From Lutibaculum baratangense AMV1 (GTDB lineage Bacteria; Pseudomonadota; Alphaproteobacteria; Rhizobiales; Tepidamorphaceae), in the NCBI RefSeq assembly GCF_000496075.1, contig NZ_AWXZ01000037.1, positions 1 to 64,000 of the forward strand: a stretch of DNA of 64,000 nt, given 5' to 3'. Position numbers and translations under genes: made by a program. The notes under the pieces were generated by a model, which worked only from the letters and a program-made list of their open reading frames with translations, made no database searches and was not told the DNA's origin. The first letter of the stretch is position 1, and each line of letters begins with the position of its first letter. Shown in pieces: positions 9,159 through 20,002 of this stretch.

Positions 9159-10509
9159 CCCGCAGCCGCCGCATCGTATCGGCATAGCGGGCAGCGATCG
9201 TCTCACGCGCCCTGTGCCGGCCCTCCGTCACCACGTGCCGGCCGGCCGCCCATACATCGCGCACGAGACGGTCGTCGCCCGCGAAGATCCACGTGTCGAG
9301 GATCGTGTCGCCGCTCCGGCCGATGAGGTCGATCGCGCTGCCGTCGAGCGCCAGGAGGTCGGCCCACCGGCCTTCTTCAAGGCTCCCGCCGTCGCGCTCG
9401 GCTGCCCGGGCCCCACCCCGCACCGCACCGTCGAAGAGAACGCGGCCCGTCGACGCGTCCGGACGTGCCAGCGCGGCCCGCGACCTGTCGCGAAGACGCT
9501 GCGAATATTCGAGCGTGCGCAGTTCCTCGGCGAGTGAAATCCGGATGTTGCTGTCGGAGCCGATGCCGAAGCGCCCGCCGGCACCGAGATAGCGGACGCC
9601 GTCGAAGATGCCGTCTCCGAGTGACGACTCGGTGATCGGACAGAGTCCCGCCACCGCGCCCGTCGCCGCCAGCCGTTCCGTCTCGTCCGGCTCCATCTGC
9701 GTGCAGTGGATGAGGCACCAGCGGTCGTCGACCTCCGCATTGTCGAGGAGCCAGCGCGCGGGCCGATCACCCCAGGCGGAGACGACCTCCTCGACCTCGG
9801 CCACCTGTTCGGCGAGGTGCATGTGGACGGGCCCGTCCGTCAGGCGAACCACCTCCGCCAGCGCCTCCCGCGACACGGCCCTGAGGCTGTGCGGCGCCAC
9901 GCCCATGCCCGCGTCGGGACCGAGGGCCTTCAGCCCGGCACCTGCCGCCTCGAAGAGCCGGACGAACCGCTCCATGTCGTTGCCGAACCGGATCTGGCCC
10001 GGACCGAGCGGCCGCCCGTCGCAGCCGCCATGTTCGTAGAGGACGGGCAGCAGGGTCAGCCCGATGCCTGTCTCCGTGGCCGCCTCGACGATGCGCACCG
10101 ACATCTCCGCCACGTCGCCATAGGGCTCGCCGCCCGGCCGGTGGTGGAGGTAGTGGAACTCCGCCACGGCGGCATAGCCTGCCTCGAGCATCTCCATCTG
10201 GACGAAGGCCGCGATGGCGAGGACGTCCTCGGGCGTCAGCCGGTCGAGGAAGCGGTACATGAGCTTGCGCCACGTCCAGAACGTGTCGCGGGGATCCGGC
10301 CCCCGCCGCTCCGTCAACCCGGCCATGGCGCGCTGGAAGGCGTGGGAGTGGAGGTTCGCCGGCGCCGGCAGAAGCACGCCGACCCGGTCGCCCGCGGGCT
10401 CGGTGCCGCTCTCGACGGACGCGATGCGGCCGTCTTCCCCGATCGTCACCCGCACGCCCTCTGCCCAGCCCAAGGGGGTCAGCGCCGTCTCGGCCCACAG
10501 GATCTGCAT
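9148..10509 (-). CDS. hutF: Formimidoylglutamate deiminase HutF
   Basis: Amidohydrolase-superfamily enzyme, 453 residues, that hydrolyses N-formimidoyl-L-glutamate to N-formylglutamate and ammonia. The metal-binding HxH is in ANLHSHAFQRAMAGL (near residue 55). Further ligands lie in VHMHLAEQ, LIHCTQM and GIGSDSNIRIS, and ETFWTWRKLMY-like DTFWTWRKLMYRF is diagnostic for HutF. It is first in the hutF-hutC operon and divergent from hutI. HutF marks the two-step route to glutamate, which also needs HutG (formylglutamate deformylase). No hutG is in the window, so it must lie elsewhere. Confidence 0.95.
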   Translation of the reverse strand: MQILWAETALTPLGWAEGVRVTIGEDGRIASVESGTEPAGDRVGVLLPAPANLHSHAFQRAMAGLTERRGPDPRDTFWTWRKLMYRFLDRLTPEDVLAIAAFVQMEMLEAGYAAVAEFHYLHHRPGGEPYGDVAEMSVRIVEAATETGIGLTLLPVLYEHGGCDGRPLGPGQIRFGNDMERFVRLFEAAGAGLKALGPDAGMGVAPHSLRAVSREALAEVVRLTDGPVHMHLAEQVAEVEEVVSAWGDRPARWLLDNAEVDDRWCLIHCTQMEPDETERLAATGAVAGLCPITESSLGDGIFDGVRYLGAGGRFGIGSDSNIRISLAEELRTLEYSQRLRDRSRAALARPDASTGRVLFDGAVRGGARAAERDGGSLEEGRWADLLALDGSAIDLIGRSGDTILDTWIFAGDDRLVRDVWAAGRHVVTEGRHRARETIAARYADTMRRLRDAI

Positions 10510-10534
10510 GTTGCGGCGGTCGCTCCGGACAATG

Positions 10535-10562
10535 TTGACACGCTTTATTATGTGCAGACATA
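10535..10562 (+). promoter_or_regulatory. hut divergent control region: -35 box and HutC-operator-like palindrome
   Basis: TTGACA (10535-10540) is a perfect -35 box facing hutI; CATATT at 10559-10564 is a fair -10 at 18 bp. Overlapping the -10 is the palindrome TATGT-GCAG-ACATA (10549-10562). Its position fits a repressor site, and HutC is encoded next door, so HutC is the natural candidate. The repeat is AT-rich compared with its surroundings. Confidence 0.55.
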
Positions 10563-10622
10563 TTGCCTCCCATGGGCGTGCGGGGCAAGACGCCCACTCT
10601 CGCGAATGCCGGGGACGCTCGA

Positions 10623-11819
10623 ATGCCAGAGCTTCTGCACAACGCCCAGGTGGCGACGCTCGAGGGGCCCGACTACGGGCTCGTGCGGGATGCCGCGGTG
10701 GCGGTCGATGCCGGGCGAATTGCCTGGGTCGGGCCGGCGGCCGACGTCCCGGCCGCCTTCGCCGGCTGGGCCCGCCGCGACCTCCAGGGGCGCCTCGTGA
10801 CGCCCGCTTTCATCGACTGCCACACCCATATCGTGTTCGGCGGCAGCCGCGCCCGCGAGTTCGAGATGCGCCTTCAGGGCGCGAGCTACGAGGAGATCGC
10901 ACGCGCCGGCGGCGGGATCCTCTCGACCGTCGCCGCCACGCGCGAAGCCTCGGAAGCCGGCCTGCTGGCCGCAGCCCTGCCCCGGGTCGACGCGTTCCTG
11001 ACGGAAGGCGTGACGACGATCGAGGTGAAGTCAGGCTATGGCCTCGACGTGGAAGCGGAACTGAAGATGCTGCGCGCGGCCCGCCGGATCGCGAGCGAGC
11101 GCCCGGTCCGGGTCCGCACGACCTTCCTCGGTGCGCATGCCTGTCCGCCGGAGTTCGCGGGGCGCCCCGACGACTACCTCGCAGAGGTGTGCCTGCCGGC
11201 GCTCGACGCGGCGCATGAAGAGGGGCTCGTCGACGCGGTCGACGGATTCTGCGAGGGCATCGCCTTCTCGCCGGAGCAGATCGCGCGGGTCTTCGACCGC
11301 GCGAGAGAGCTCGGCCTGCCGGTGAAGCTCCATGCCGAGCAGCTGTCACACCAGGGCGGCACCGCGCTCGCCGCGCGCTACGGCGCCCTGTCGGCCGACC
11401 ACGTGGAATATGCCACCGAGGAAGACGCCGCCGCGATGGCGGCGTCGGGAACCGTCGCGGTGCTGCTGCCAGGGGCCTACTACACGCTGCACGAGACGCA
11501 GGCGCCGCCGATCGCGGCCTTCCGCGCCCACGGCGTGAAGATGGCACTCGCCACGGACTGCAATCCCGGCACCTCGCCCATGACGTCGCTGCTTCTCGCG
11601 ATGAACATGGGCTGCACGCTCTTCCGCCTGACGCCGGAGGAGGCGCTGCGGGGCGTCACGGAGCACGCCGCCCGCGCGCTCGGCCTCTCGGACTGCGGCC
11701 GCATCGCCGTCGGCCTGCGGGCGGACCTCGCGGTCTGGGACGTCGCGGAGCCGGCGGAGCTCGCCTGGCGCATCGGCTTCAACCCGCTGCGCGAGCGGAT
11801 CTTCGGGGGCGTCGCATGA
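10623..11819 (+). CDS. hutI: Imidazolonepropionase HutI
   Basis: Third step of histidine breakdown: hydrolyses 4-imidazolone-5-propanoate to N-formimidoyl-L-glutamate. 398 residues, normal for the family. The metal site is in [19 protein letters not shown]. Further family stretches are [38 protein letters not shown] and [13 protein letters not shown] 10623 is used because [14 protein letters not shown] is the usual N-terminus; an earlier TTG at 10563 would add 20 unrelated residues. Its stop overlaps the hutH ATG by 4 bases. First gene of the plus-strand hut-TRAP operon. Confidence 0.95.
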   Translation: MPELLHNAQVATLEGPDYGLVRDAAVAVDAGRIAWVGPAADVPAAFAGWARRDLQGRLVTPAFIDCHTHIVFGGSRAREFEMRLQGASYEEIARAGGGILSTVAATREASEAGLLAAALPRVDAFLTEGVTTIEVKSGYGLDVEAELKMLRAARRIASERPVRVRTTFLGAHACPPEFAGRPDDYLAEVCLPALDAAHEEGLVDAVDGFCEGIAFSPEQIARVFDRARELGLPVKLHAEQLSHQGGTALAARYGALSADHVEYATEEDAAAMAASGTVAVLLPGAYYTLHETQAPPIAAFRAHGVKMALATDCNPGTSPMTSLLLAMNMGCTLFRLTPEEALRGVTEHAARALGLSDCGRIAVGLRADLAVWDVAEPAELAWRIGFNPLRERIFGGVA

Positions 11820-13342
11820 GCGTCGTCCTCACCCCCGGCGCCGCGACGCTGTCGACGCTCGAGCGGCTGTGGCGGGAGCCGGGGGCCGCGCGGCTCGATC
11901 CATCCGCACGAGAGTTGGTCGAGATCGGCGCGGCAAGGGTGAGCGAGGCCGCGCGGGGTACCGCCGCGATCTACGGCGTCAACACGGGCTTCGGAAAGCT
12001 CGCCTCGGTGAAGATCCCGGCCGAGGACACCGCCACCCTCCAGCGCAACCTCGTCCTCTCCCATTGCTGCGGCGTCGGCGAGCCGCTCGACCGCCACGCG
12101 ACGCGCCTGATGATGGCGCTGAAGCTCCTCAGCCTCGGCCGCGGCGCCTCGGGCGTGCGCTGGGAGGTCGTGAGGCTGATCGAGGACATGCTGGCGGCGG
12201 GCGTCGTGCCGGTCATCCCCGTCCAGGGCTCCGTCGGCGCGTCGGGCGACCTCGCGCCGCTCGCGCACATGGCCGCCGTGATGATCGGCGCCGGCGAGGC
12301 CTTTCATGAGGGGGAGCGCCTCGACGGTGGCGAAGCGCTGCGGCGCGCGGGCCTCTCGCCGATCGAGCTCGGCGCGAAGGAAGGGCTCGCGCTCATCAAC
12401 GGCACGCAGTTCTCCACCGCGCTTGCGCTCGTCGGCTTCTTCCGAGCCTGGCGCAGCAGCGTGACATCGCTCGTCACCGCCTCGCTTTCGACCGACGCGA
12501 TCATGGGATCGACCGATCCGCTCGAGCCCGAGATCCACAGGCTCCGCGGCCACCGGGGACAGATCGAGGTGGCCGCGGCGATGGCGAAGCTGATGGCGGG
12601 ATCCGAAATCCGCGAGAGCCACCGCGAGGGCGATCCGCGCGTGCAGGATCCCTACTGCATCCGCTGCCAGCCGCAGGTCGCGGGCGCGGCGATGGACATA
12701 CTGCGCTTCGCCGGAGCGACGCTCGAGACCGAGGCGAACGCCGTCACCGACAACCCGCTCGTCCTGAGCGACGGCCGCATCGTCTCGGGCGGCAACTTCC
12801 ATGCCGAGCCCGTCGCGCTCGCCGCCGACCAGATCGCGCTCGCCGTGGCGGAAATCGGCGCGATCGCGCAGCGCCGGGTGGCGCTGATGGTCGACCCGAC
12901 GCTCAGCCACGACCTTCCGCCCTTCCTCACGAGGCAGCCGGGCCTGAACTCGGGCTTCATGATCGCCGAGGTCACGACCGCCGCGCTGATGAGCGAGAAC
13001 AAGCATCTCGCGAACCCATGCTCGACGGACAGCACGCCCACGAGCGCGAACCAGGAAGACCACGTTTCGATGGCCGCGCACGGTGCGCGGCGGCTCGGCC
13101 GGATGAACGACAATCTGGCGGTCATCCTCGGCGTCGAGGCGATGTGCGCGGCGCAGGGCATCGAGATGCGGGCACCACTGCGCACCTCCTCCCGCCTGCA
13201 GGCAGTGATGGCCGCGCTGCGCGCGCAGGTGCCGGCTCTGGACGAGGACCGCTACCTGGCGCCCGACATCGAGCGCGCGGCGTCCATGGTCGTGGATGGC
13301 GCCCTCGTCCGGGCGGCCGAACTCGAGGATTTCCGGCCGTGA
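11816..13342 (+). CDS. hutH: Histidine ammonia-lyase HutH
   Basis: First step of histidine breakdown: non-oxidative deamination of L-histidine to urocanate. 508 residues, the family length. The self-cyclising Ala-Ser-Gly that forms the MIO electrophile is at residues 142-144 in [13 protein letters not shown]. The catalytic tyrosine lies in [11 protein letters not shown] (Tyr53), and the downstream [12 protein letters not shown]-type segment ([16 protein letters not shown]) and [17 protein letters not shown] are diagnostic for HAL rather than PAL or TAL. Start overlaps hutI (ATGA). hutU follows after 31 bp. Confidence 0.96.
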   Translation: MSVVLTPGAATLSTLERLWREPGAARLDPSARELVEIGAARVSEAARGTAAIYGVNTGFGKLASVKIPAEDTATLQRNLVLSHCCGVGEPLDRHATRLMMALKLLSLGRGASGVRWEVVRLIEDMLAAGVVPVIPVQGSVGASGDLAPLAHMAAVMIGAGEAFHEGERLDGGEALRRAGLSPIELGAKEGLALINGTQFSTALALVGFFRAWRSSVTSLVTASLSTDAIMGSTDPLEPEIHRLRGHRGQIEVAAAMAKLMAGSEIRESHREGDPRVQDPYCIRCQPQVAGAAMDILRFAGATLETEANAVTDNPLVLSDGRIVSGGNFHAEPVALAADQIALAVAEIGAIAQRRVALMVDPTLSHDLPPFLTRQPGLNSGFMIAEVTTAALMSENKHLANPCSTDSTPTSANQEDHVSMAAHGARRLGRMNDNLAVILGVEAMCAAQGIEMRAPLRTSSRLQAVMAALRAQVPALDEDRYLAPDIERAASMVVDGALVRAAELEDFRP

Positions 13343-13373
13343 CGGCCGACGACTCACGTTCCAGAGGTGGAAG

Positions 13374-15056
<1,683 letters not shown>

Positions 15057-15087
15057 GATGAGCAAGCGTGAAGCGGAGGAGCGAGGG

Positions 15088-16179
15088 ATGAAGAGACGTG
15101 ACTTTCTCAAGGCGGCCGGTGTCGGTGCGGTCGCCTCGACGAGCCTGGCGGCACCCGCCCTGGCGCAGGGGGTCCGCCAGTGGCGCATGGTCACCGCGTG
15201 GCCGCGCAACCTGCCCGGGCCCGGCGTCGCGGCGCAGATGCTCGCCGACCGCATCACCGCGCTGTCGGGTGGCCGGATCGAGGTCGAGCTCTTCGGGGCG
15301 GGCGAGGTGGTTCCCGGTCCGGGCGTGTTCGAGGCGGTGGCCGAGGGGACGGCCGAGCTCTACCACGCGGTGCCCGCCTACTGGGGCTCGAAGTCGAAGG
15401 GCTTCCTCCTGTTCGGCTCGCAGCCTCTGGGCCTCACGGCGATGGAGCAGCACGGCTGGCTGCTGCAGGGCGGCGGTCAGGAGCTCTACGACGAGCTCTA
15501 TGCCGGCTTCGGCCTGAAGCCCTTCCTTTGCGGCAATTCCGGGCCGCAGTGGTTCGGCTGGTTCCGCAACGAGATCAACAGCCTCGATGACCTCCGCGGC
15601 CTGAAATACCGCACCACAGGCCTGAACTCCGAGGTCTGCTCGAGGCTCGGCATGGCGGTCGAGGCGATGGGCGGCCCCGCGATGTTCCAGGCGCTCCAGT
15701 CGGGCGCGCTCGACGCGGGCGAGTTCATCGGGCCGTGGTCGGATTCCGCCCTCGGCCTGCAGCAGGTCGCGAAGAACTACTACTGGCCGGGCGTCGGCGA
15801 GCCCTCCTCCGCCGAGGAATGCGCCATCAACATGTCGGCCTACGAGGAGCTCGAGGACGACCTGAAGGCCGCCGTCTCCTATGCCTGCGAGAGCCTCTAC
15901 AACCCGGTCCTGACGGAGTACAACACCAAGCACGCTCTCGCCCTCCGCGAGCTCGTTTCCGAGCACGGCGTGCAGGTGAAGAAGGTGCCGGACGAGATCG
16001 TGGTCGCGATGGGCAACGCGATGGGCGAGGTCCTCGCCGATCTCCGCGGCGGCGGCGACGAGCTCGTGACCCGGATCGTGGAGAGCTTCCTCGACTATCG
16101 CCAGCTGATGGTGGAATACATGCCCTACGCCGACAGCGGCCAGATGATCGCCCGCGGGCTCGACTACAAGTACCAGTGA
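15088..16179 (+). CDS. TRAP transporter substrate-binding protein (DctP/TakP type), hut-linked
   Basis: Periplasmic solute receptor of a tripartite ATP-independent transporter, 363 residues. The N-terminus MKRRDFLKAAGVGAV has a twin-arginine export motif with cleavage expected after ALA-QG near residue 28. The mature protein begins with WRMVTAWPRNLPGPG, characteristic of the TakP/2-oxoacid and aromatic-carboxylate receptor branch. ATG 15088 is preferred over ATG 15058 because GGAGGA lies 7 bp before it. It directly follows hutU, suggesting the ligand is histidine, urocanate or another imidazole carboxylate; that is inference. An RNA hairpin follows at 16187. Confidence 0.88.
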   Translation: MKRRDFLKAAGVGAVASTSLAAPALAQGVRQWRMVTAWPRNLPGPGVAAQMLADRITALSGGRIEVELFGAGEVVPGPGVFEAVAEGTAELYHAVPAYWGSKSKGFLLFGSQPLGLTAMEQHGWLLQGGGQELYDELYAGFGLKPFLCGNSGPQWFGWFRNEINSLDDLRGLKYRTTGLNSEVCSRLGMAVEAMGGPAMFQALQSGALDAGEFIGPWSDSALGLQQVAKNYYWPGVGEPSSAEECAINMSAYEELEDDLKAAVSYACESLYNPVLTEYNTKHALALRELVSEHGVQVKKVPDEIVVAMGNAMGEVLADLRGGGDELVTRIVESFLDYRQLMVEYMPYADSGQMIARGLDYKYQ

Positions 16180-16186
16180 CACCGGA

Positions 16187-16208
16187 GCCGGGGCGCGTGC
16201 GCCCCGGC
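16187..16208 (+). promoter_or_regulatory. Intercistronic stem-loop between TRAP receptor and permease genes
   Basis: GCCGGGGCGC and GCGCCCCGGC form a perfect 10 bp inverted repeat around GT, 8 bases after the receptor stop codon and about 28 bases before the small permease start. There is no T-tract, so it is more likely a processing or stability hairpin than a terminator. It would favour excess receptor over membrane subunits. Confidence 0.55.
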
Positions 16209-16235
16209 TTCCTTCCGTCCGGGGAGGGCATCACG

Positions 16236-16739
16236 ATGGAGCGGCTGGCGAACGGGCTCGACCTCGTGAACCTGCGCGCCGGCCAGGTCGTGCGCTGGCT
16301 CGCCGTCGCCATGGTGCTCCTCCAGTTCGTGATCGTGCTCCTGCGCTACGTGTTCGGCTTCAGCTCCGTCTTCCTCGGCGAGGGCGTGCTCTACCTCCAC
16401 GCGACGATCTTCATGCTCGGTGCCGGCTACACGCTCCTCGTCGGGGGCCACGTCCGGGTCGACATCTTCTATTCCAAGCTCGACACGAGGGGCCGGGCGC
16501 TCGTCGACGTCTTCGGCCACCTCGCGCTCCTGGCGCCGGGGCTTCTCGTCCTCCTCTACTACTCCTGGCCGACCGTGCGCCGCGCCTGGGCGATCTACGA
16601 GGGCGCGATCTCGGTGGGAGGGATCCCGGCGTCGTTCCTCCTCAAGTCCCTCATCCCGGCCTTCGCCGTCCTCCTCCTGATCCAGGGTGTTGCCGTGCTT
16701 CTTCGCGATCTGTTGCGTCTGAGGGGCCGGGCGGAGTGA
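16236..16739 (+). CDS. TRAP transporter small permease (DctQ)
   Basis: Small membrane subunit of the hut-linked TRAP transporter, 167 residues with four hydrophobic segments: AVAMVLLQFVIVLLRYV, LHATIFMLGAGYTLLVG, HLALLAPGLLVLLYYSW and the C-terminal SLIPAFAVLLLIQGVAVLL. The GGHVRVDIFYSKL loop after segment 2 is a DctQ hallmark. ATG 16236 has GGGGAGGG about 8 bp upstream. Its stop overlaps the GTG of the large permease by 4 bases, indicating translational coupling. Confidence 0.9.
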   Translation: MERLANGLDLVNLRAGQVVRWLAVAMVLLQFVIVLLRYVFGFSSVFLGEGVLYLHATIFMLGAGYTLLVGGHVRVDIFYSKLDTRGRALVDVFGHLALLAPGLLVLLYYSWPTVRRAWAIYEGAISVGGIPASFLLKSLIPAFAVLLLIQGVAVLLRDLLRLRGRAE

Positions 16740-18286
16740 GCCTTCCCCTCGACCTCATCATGTTCGGCGCGCTGATCGGGTTCATCCTGCTCGGCTATCC
16801 CGTCGCCTTCACCATCGCGGGCGTCGCCACCGCCTTCGCCCTCCTCGGCACGGCGACGGGCCAGTTCAACATCGGCCTGATGGGCGCGCTCGGACAGCGC
16901 TTCTTCGGCGTGATGACGAACCCGGTGCTGATCGCGATTCCGCTCTTCGTCCTGATGGGCGTCGTCCTGGAGAAGAGCCGGATCGCCGAGGAGCTCCTCG
17001 AGACGATGGGCCGTCTCTTCGGCCGCATGCGCGGCGGACTGGGCGTCTCGGTGATGCTCGTGGGCGCGCTCCTGGCCGCGTCGACCGGCATCGTCGGCGC
17101 GACGGTCGTCGCCATGGGCATGATCGCCCTGCCCGCCATGCTGCGCAACGGCTACAGCCCCGCGCTCGCCTCCGGCATGGTCTGCACGTCGGGCACGCTC
17201 GGCCAGATCATCCCGCCCTCGACGCTCCTCATCATCATGGCCGACGTCATGTCCTCGGCCTTCCAGCAGGCGCAATACAAGCAGGGCAGGTTCTCGATCG
17301 AGACGGTCTCGGTCGGCCAGGTCTTCGCCGCGGCCCTCGTGCCGGGCCTCGTGCTCGTCGGCCTCTACATCCTCTACATCCTGATCCGGGCCTGGCTGAA
17401 GCCGGGCGACGCGCCCGCCATGCGCGAGGCGGTGGAGCGACCGGGTCTGCGGGCAATCGCAGGCTCGATCGTGCCGCCGATCGTGCTGATCGTCGCGGTG
17501 CTCGGCGCGATCCTCGCCGGCATCGCCTCTCCGGCCGAGGCCGCGGCCGTCGGAGCCGTCGGCGCCATCCTGATGGCGGGCCAGAGGGCCGGCCTGCCGC
17601 ACTGGCAGTTCCTGGGCGGTGTCGCCGCGCTCCTCCTTCTCGCGGTCGCCGCGGGGCTGTTCCCCGTCCGCATTCAGCGCTCCGACGCTGGCCTTCTGGA
17701 GTTCGGCCTCGCCGCCTTCTACGCGGCACTCGCGCTCGCGGGGCTCCTTGCCGTCGCCGCCGCGATCTGGCGGATCGCGCGCGGCGGCATCCTGACCGCG
17801 ACGCTCACGACGACGCTCGTCGTGACCTCGATGATCTTCGCGACGATCCTGATGGCGAGCTTCTTCTCGCTCGTCTTCGTGGGCCTCGGCGGCGAGCACC
17901 GGGTGGCGCAGATCCTCGAGGCGCTGCCGGGCGGAGCGTTCGGGGCGCTGCTCTTCGCCATGGCCTTCATCTTCGTGCTCGGCTTCTTCCTCGACTTCGT
18001 CGAGATCGCCGTGATCCTGCTGCCGCTCCTCGTGCCGCCGCTCATCCTGATGGGGCACGATCCCGTCTGGCTGACCGTCCTGATCGCGGTCAACCTCCAG
18101 ACCTCGTTCCTGACACCACCCTTCGGGTTCTCTCTCTTCTACCTTCGCGGCGCCGTCCCGCCCGAGATCACGACTGGACAGATCTATCGCGGCGTCGTGC
18201 CGTTCATCGCGCTCCAGATGGTCGGCATCGGCATCATCTGGGCGTTTCCGGCCCTGGCCACCTGGCTGCCGCGCGCGGTCTTCTGA
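16736..18286 (+). CDS. TRAP transporter large permease (DctM), hut-linked
   Basis: Large membrane subunit that carries the ion-coupled transport path, 516 residues from a GTG that overlaps dctQ. Family stretches include GQIIPPSTLLIIMADV and LVNLQTSFLTPPFGFSLFYLRG-like VNLQTSFLTPPFGFSLFYL near the C-terminus. It is about 80 residues longer than a standard DctM because of an extra hydrophobic insertion around residues 285-350. This enlarged form goes with TakP-type receptors, agreeing with the receptor assignment. It is the last gene of the hutIHU-TRAP operon and converges on the amidase gene. Confidence 0.92.
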   Translation: MSLPLDLIMFGALIGFILLGYPVAFTIAGVATAFALLGTATGQFNIGLMGALGQRFFGVMTNPVLIAIPLFVLMGVVLEKSRIAEELLETMGRLFGRMRGGLGVSVMLVGALLAASTGIVGATVVAMGMIALPAMLRNGYSPALASGMVCTSGTLGQIIPPSTLLIIMADVMSSAFQQAQYKQGRFSIETVSVGQVFAAALVPGLVLVGLYILYILIRAWLKPGDAPAMREAVERPGLRAIAGSIVPPIVLIVAVLGAILAGIASPAEAAAVGAVGAILMAGQRAGLPHWQFLGGVAALLLLAVAAGLFPVRIQRSDAGLLEFGLAAFYAALALAGLLAVAAAIWRIARGGILTATLTTTLVVTSMIFATILMASFFSLVFVGLGGEHRVAQILEALPGGAFGALLFAMAFIFVLGFFLDFVEIAVILLPLLVPPLILMGHDPVWLTVLIAVNLQTSFLTPPFGFSLFYLRGAVPPEITTGQIYRGVVPFIALQMVGIGIIWAFPALATWLPRAVF

Positions 18287-18550
18287 GAGATGCCCCGACC
18301 GGCGGCCGCTCCCGATCCCGGGCCACGGACCGTGCCCCGGCGGGGCCGCGGGCGACGCATTGGCCACCCCTCGCGACCGACCGGCAGAACACGGTCTTGG
18401 CAACCTCGACGTCAGGCGGCAGCCTCCTCGCGAGGGCCCGGCGCAACGATGCGCGCTTTCAACGCATAGAGTAGTCCGTTCCCCAGGTCGGGCACATGAC
18501 CGACGCTGGCCCGGCCGACGGGCGACGACGCAGGCAGCAGCACACGAGCC
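18287..18550. other. Convergent intergenic region between dctM and amidase
   Basis: A 264 bp gap between two convergent genes. It is very GC-rich with several short hairpin-forming runs (for example CCCCGGCGGGG near 18334), but none has a T-tract. I see no gene here. Confidence 0.4.
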
Positions 18551-19957
18551 TCAGCGGGGATCGATCGGGGTCTCATCCCTCAGGCCCAGGAGGCACTCCA
18601 GCTGCGCCGCGCCGCCCAGGAGCCGCGCCTCGCCCCGCGGCCGCGCAACGACCTGAAGTCCCACCGGCAGCCCCTTCGACGTGAAGCCGCAGGGCAGACT
18701 CAGGGCCGGGCACGTCGTGAGCGTGATGGAGAACGCGATGGCGAGCCAGTCGATATAGGTGTCGAAGGTCTTGCCGGCGCACTCCGCGACGTAGCGCTCC
18801 TCCACCGGGAACGGGGGGACGATGGTGGCTGGCGTCATGAGCAGATCGTGGTCGTCGAAGAAGGCGTTCGCCTGCGCGATCAGCCGGCCGCGCGCCTCCT
18901 CCGCAGCGATCAGTTCGCGCATGGAGAGTTGCAGGCCCTTCTCGATGTTCCACACGACCTCGGGCTTCAGGAGGTCCCTATGGGCCTCCAGCTTCGCCAG
19001 ATGCGATGCGGCGTAGCCCGCGGCTCGCAGCGTCTGGAAGGTCTCCGGCGCCTCGCTCAGGTCCGGATGGGCCTCCACGACCTCGACGCCGAGCTCGGCG
19101 AAGCGGTGGGCGGCGCGCCGGCAGATCTCCGCGACTTCCGGGTCGACGGGCGTGATGCCGAGATCGGCGCTGAAGGCGACGCGGCGCAGCCGACCCGGCC
19201 TCCGAACGGCGTCCCGGTAGGAGTCCGGCTCGCGCGGAAGCGAGACAGGATCGCGCGGATCCTCCCCCGCCATCGCGTCGAGCAAAAGCGCCACGTCCTC
19301 GACCGTCCGCGCCATCGGGCCGTCGACGCCCAGCAGGTCGTCCGCCACCACGCCCGGATCGTGGGCCACCCGACCCGGGCTCGGCCGCAGCCCGACGATG
19401 CCGCAGAAGCTGGCGGGGTTCCTGAGCGACCCGCCGAGGTCGCTGCCATGGGCGACCCAGGCCATTCCGGTGGCGAGCGCAACGGCCGCGCCGCCGCTCG
19501 ACCCCGCCGCCGAGCGCGTCGTGTCCCACGGGTTGAGCGTCGCGCCGAACACCTCGTTGAACGTGTTCGCTCCGGCGCCGAACTCCGGCGTGGCCGACTT
19601 CGCGTAGACGATGCCGCCTTCGGCCTCCAGATGCTCGACGAGGATGTCGGATCGGTCGGGCACGTGGTCCCGGTAGATGGGCGAGCCGAAGGTCGTGCGC
19701 ACACCCGCGACCTCGGCCAGGTCCTTGATCGGAACGGGCAGCCCCGCCAGGCGCCCGCGATCCGCCACAGGCTTCTCCATCAGCGATCGCGCGTGGCTGC
19801 GGGCGCGGTCGAAGCAGAGAGTGGGCAGGGCGTTGACGGTCCCGTCGACCGCGGCAATGCGCGCCTCGAGCGCGTCGAGGAGGTCGAGCGGCGTCAGCGC
19901 CTCCGCCCTCAGGCGGTCGACGATGTCACACGCGGTCAGCCGTACGAGTTCGGTCAT
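18551..19957 (-). CDS. Amidase (amidase-signature family)
   Basis: Ser-Ser-Lys hydrolase of the amidase-signature family, 468 residues, the usual length. The catalytic lysine is in GLPVPIKDLAEVAG (near residue 78). The Gly/Ser-rich signature AAGSSGGAAVALATGM, GSDLGGSLRNPASFCG and the nearby cis-Ser/Ser pair are intact. The amide substrate is not evident. The gene is 45 bp downstream of a dctPQM-type TRAP operon on the same strand, so the transporter may import its substrate, or a related carboxylate, for degradation. The IclR regulator beyond the TRAP genes is the probable controller. Confidence 0.88.
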   Translation of the reverse strand: MTELVRLTACDIVDRLRAEALTPLDLLDALEARIAAVDGTVNALPTLCFDRARSHARSLMEKPVADRGRLAGLPVPIKDLAEVAGVRTTFGSPIYRDHVPDRSDILVEHLEAEGGIVYAKSATPEFGAGANTFNEVFGATLNPWDTTRSAAGSSGGAAVALATGMAWVAHGSDLGGSLRNPASFCGIVGLRPSPGRVAHDPGVVADDLLGVDGPMARTVEDVALLLDAMAGEDPRDPVSLPREPDSYRDAVRRPGRLRRVAFSADLGITPVDPEVAEICRRAAHRFAELGVEVVEAHPDLSEAPETFQTLRAAGYAASHLAKLEAHRDLLKPEVVWNIEKGLQLSMRELIAAEEARGRLIAQANAFFDDHDLLMTPATIVPPFPVEERYVAECAGKTFDTYIDWLAIAFSITLTTCPALSLPCGFTSKGLPVGLQVVARPRGEARLLGGAAQLECLLGLRDETPIDPR

Positions 19958-20002
19958 TTCTGGTTCAGCTCCGTCCGGTGCCCGGGCGAGCGGGCATCGG
20001 CG

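Noticed and set aside
15735-16739. Long N-terminal extension of the hut-linked DctQ
   Set aside because: Upstream codons overlap the receptor gene out of frame and are Arg-rich noise; ATG 16236 has a ribosome site and gives a standard DctQ.
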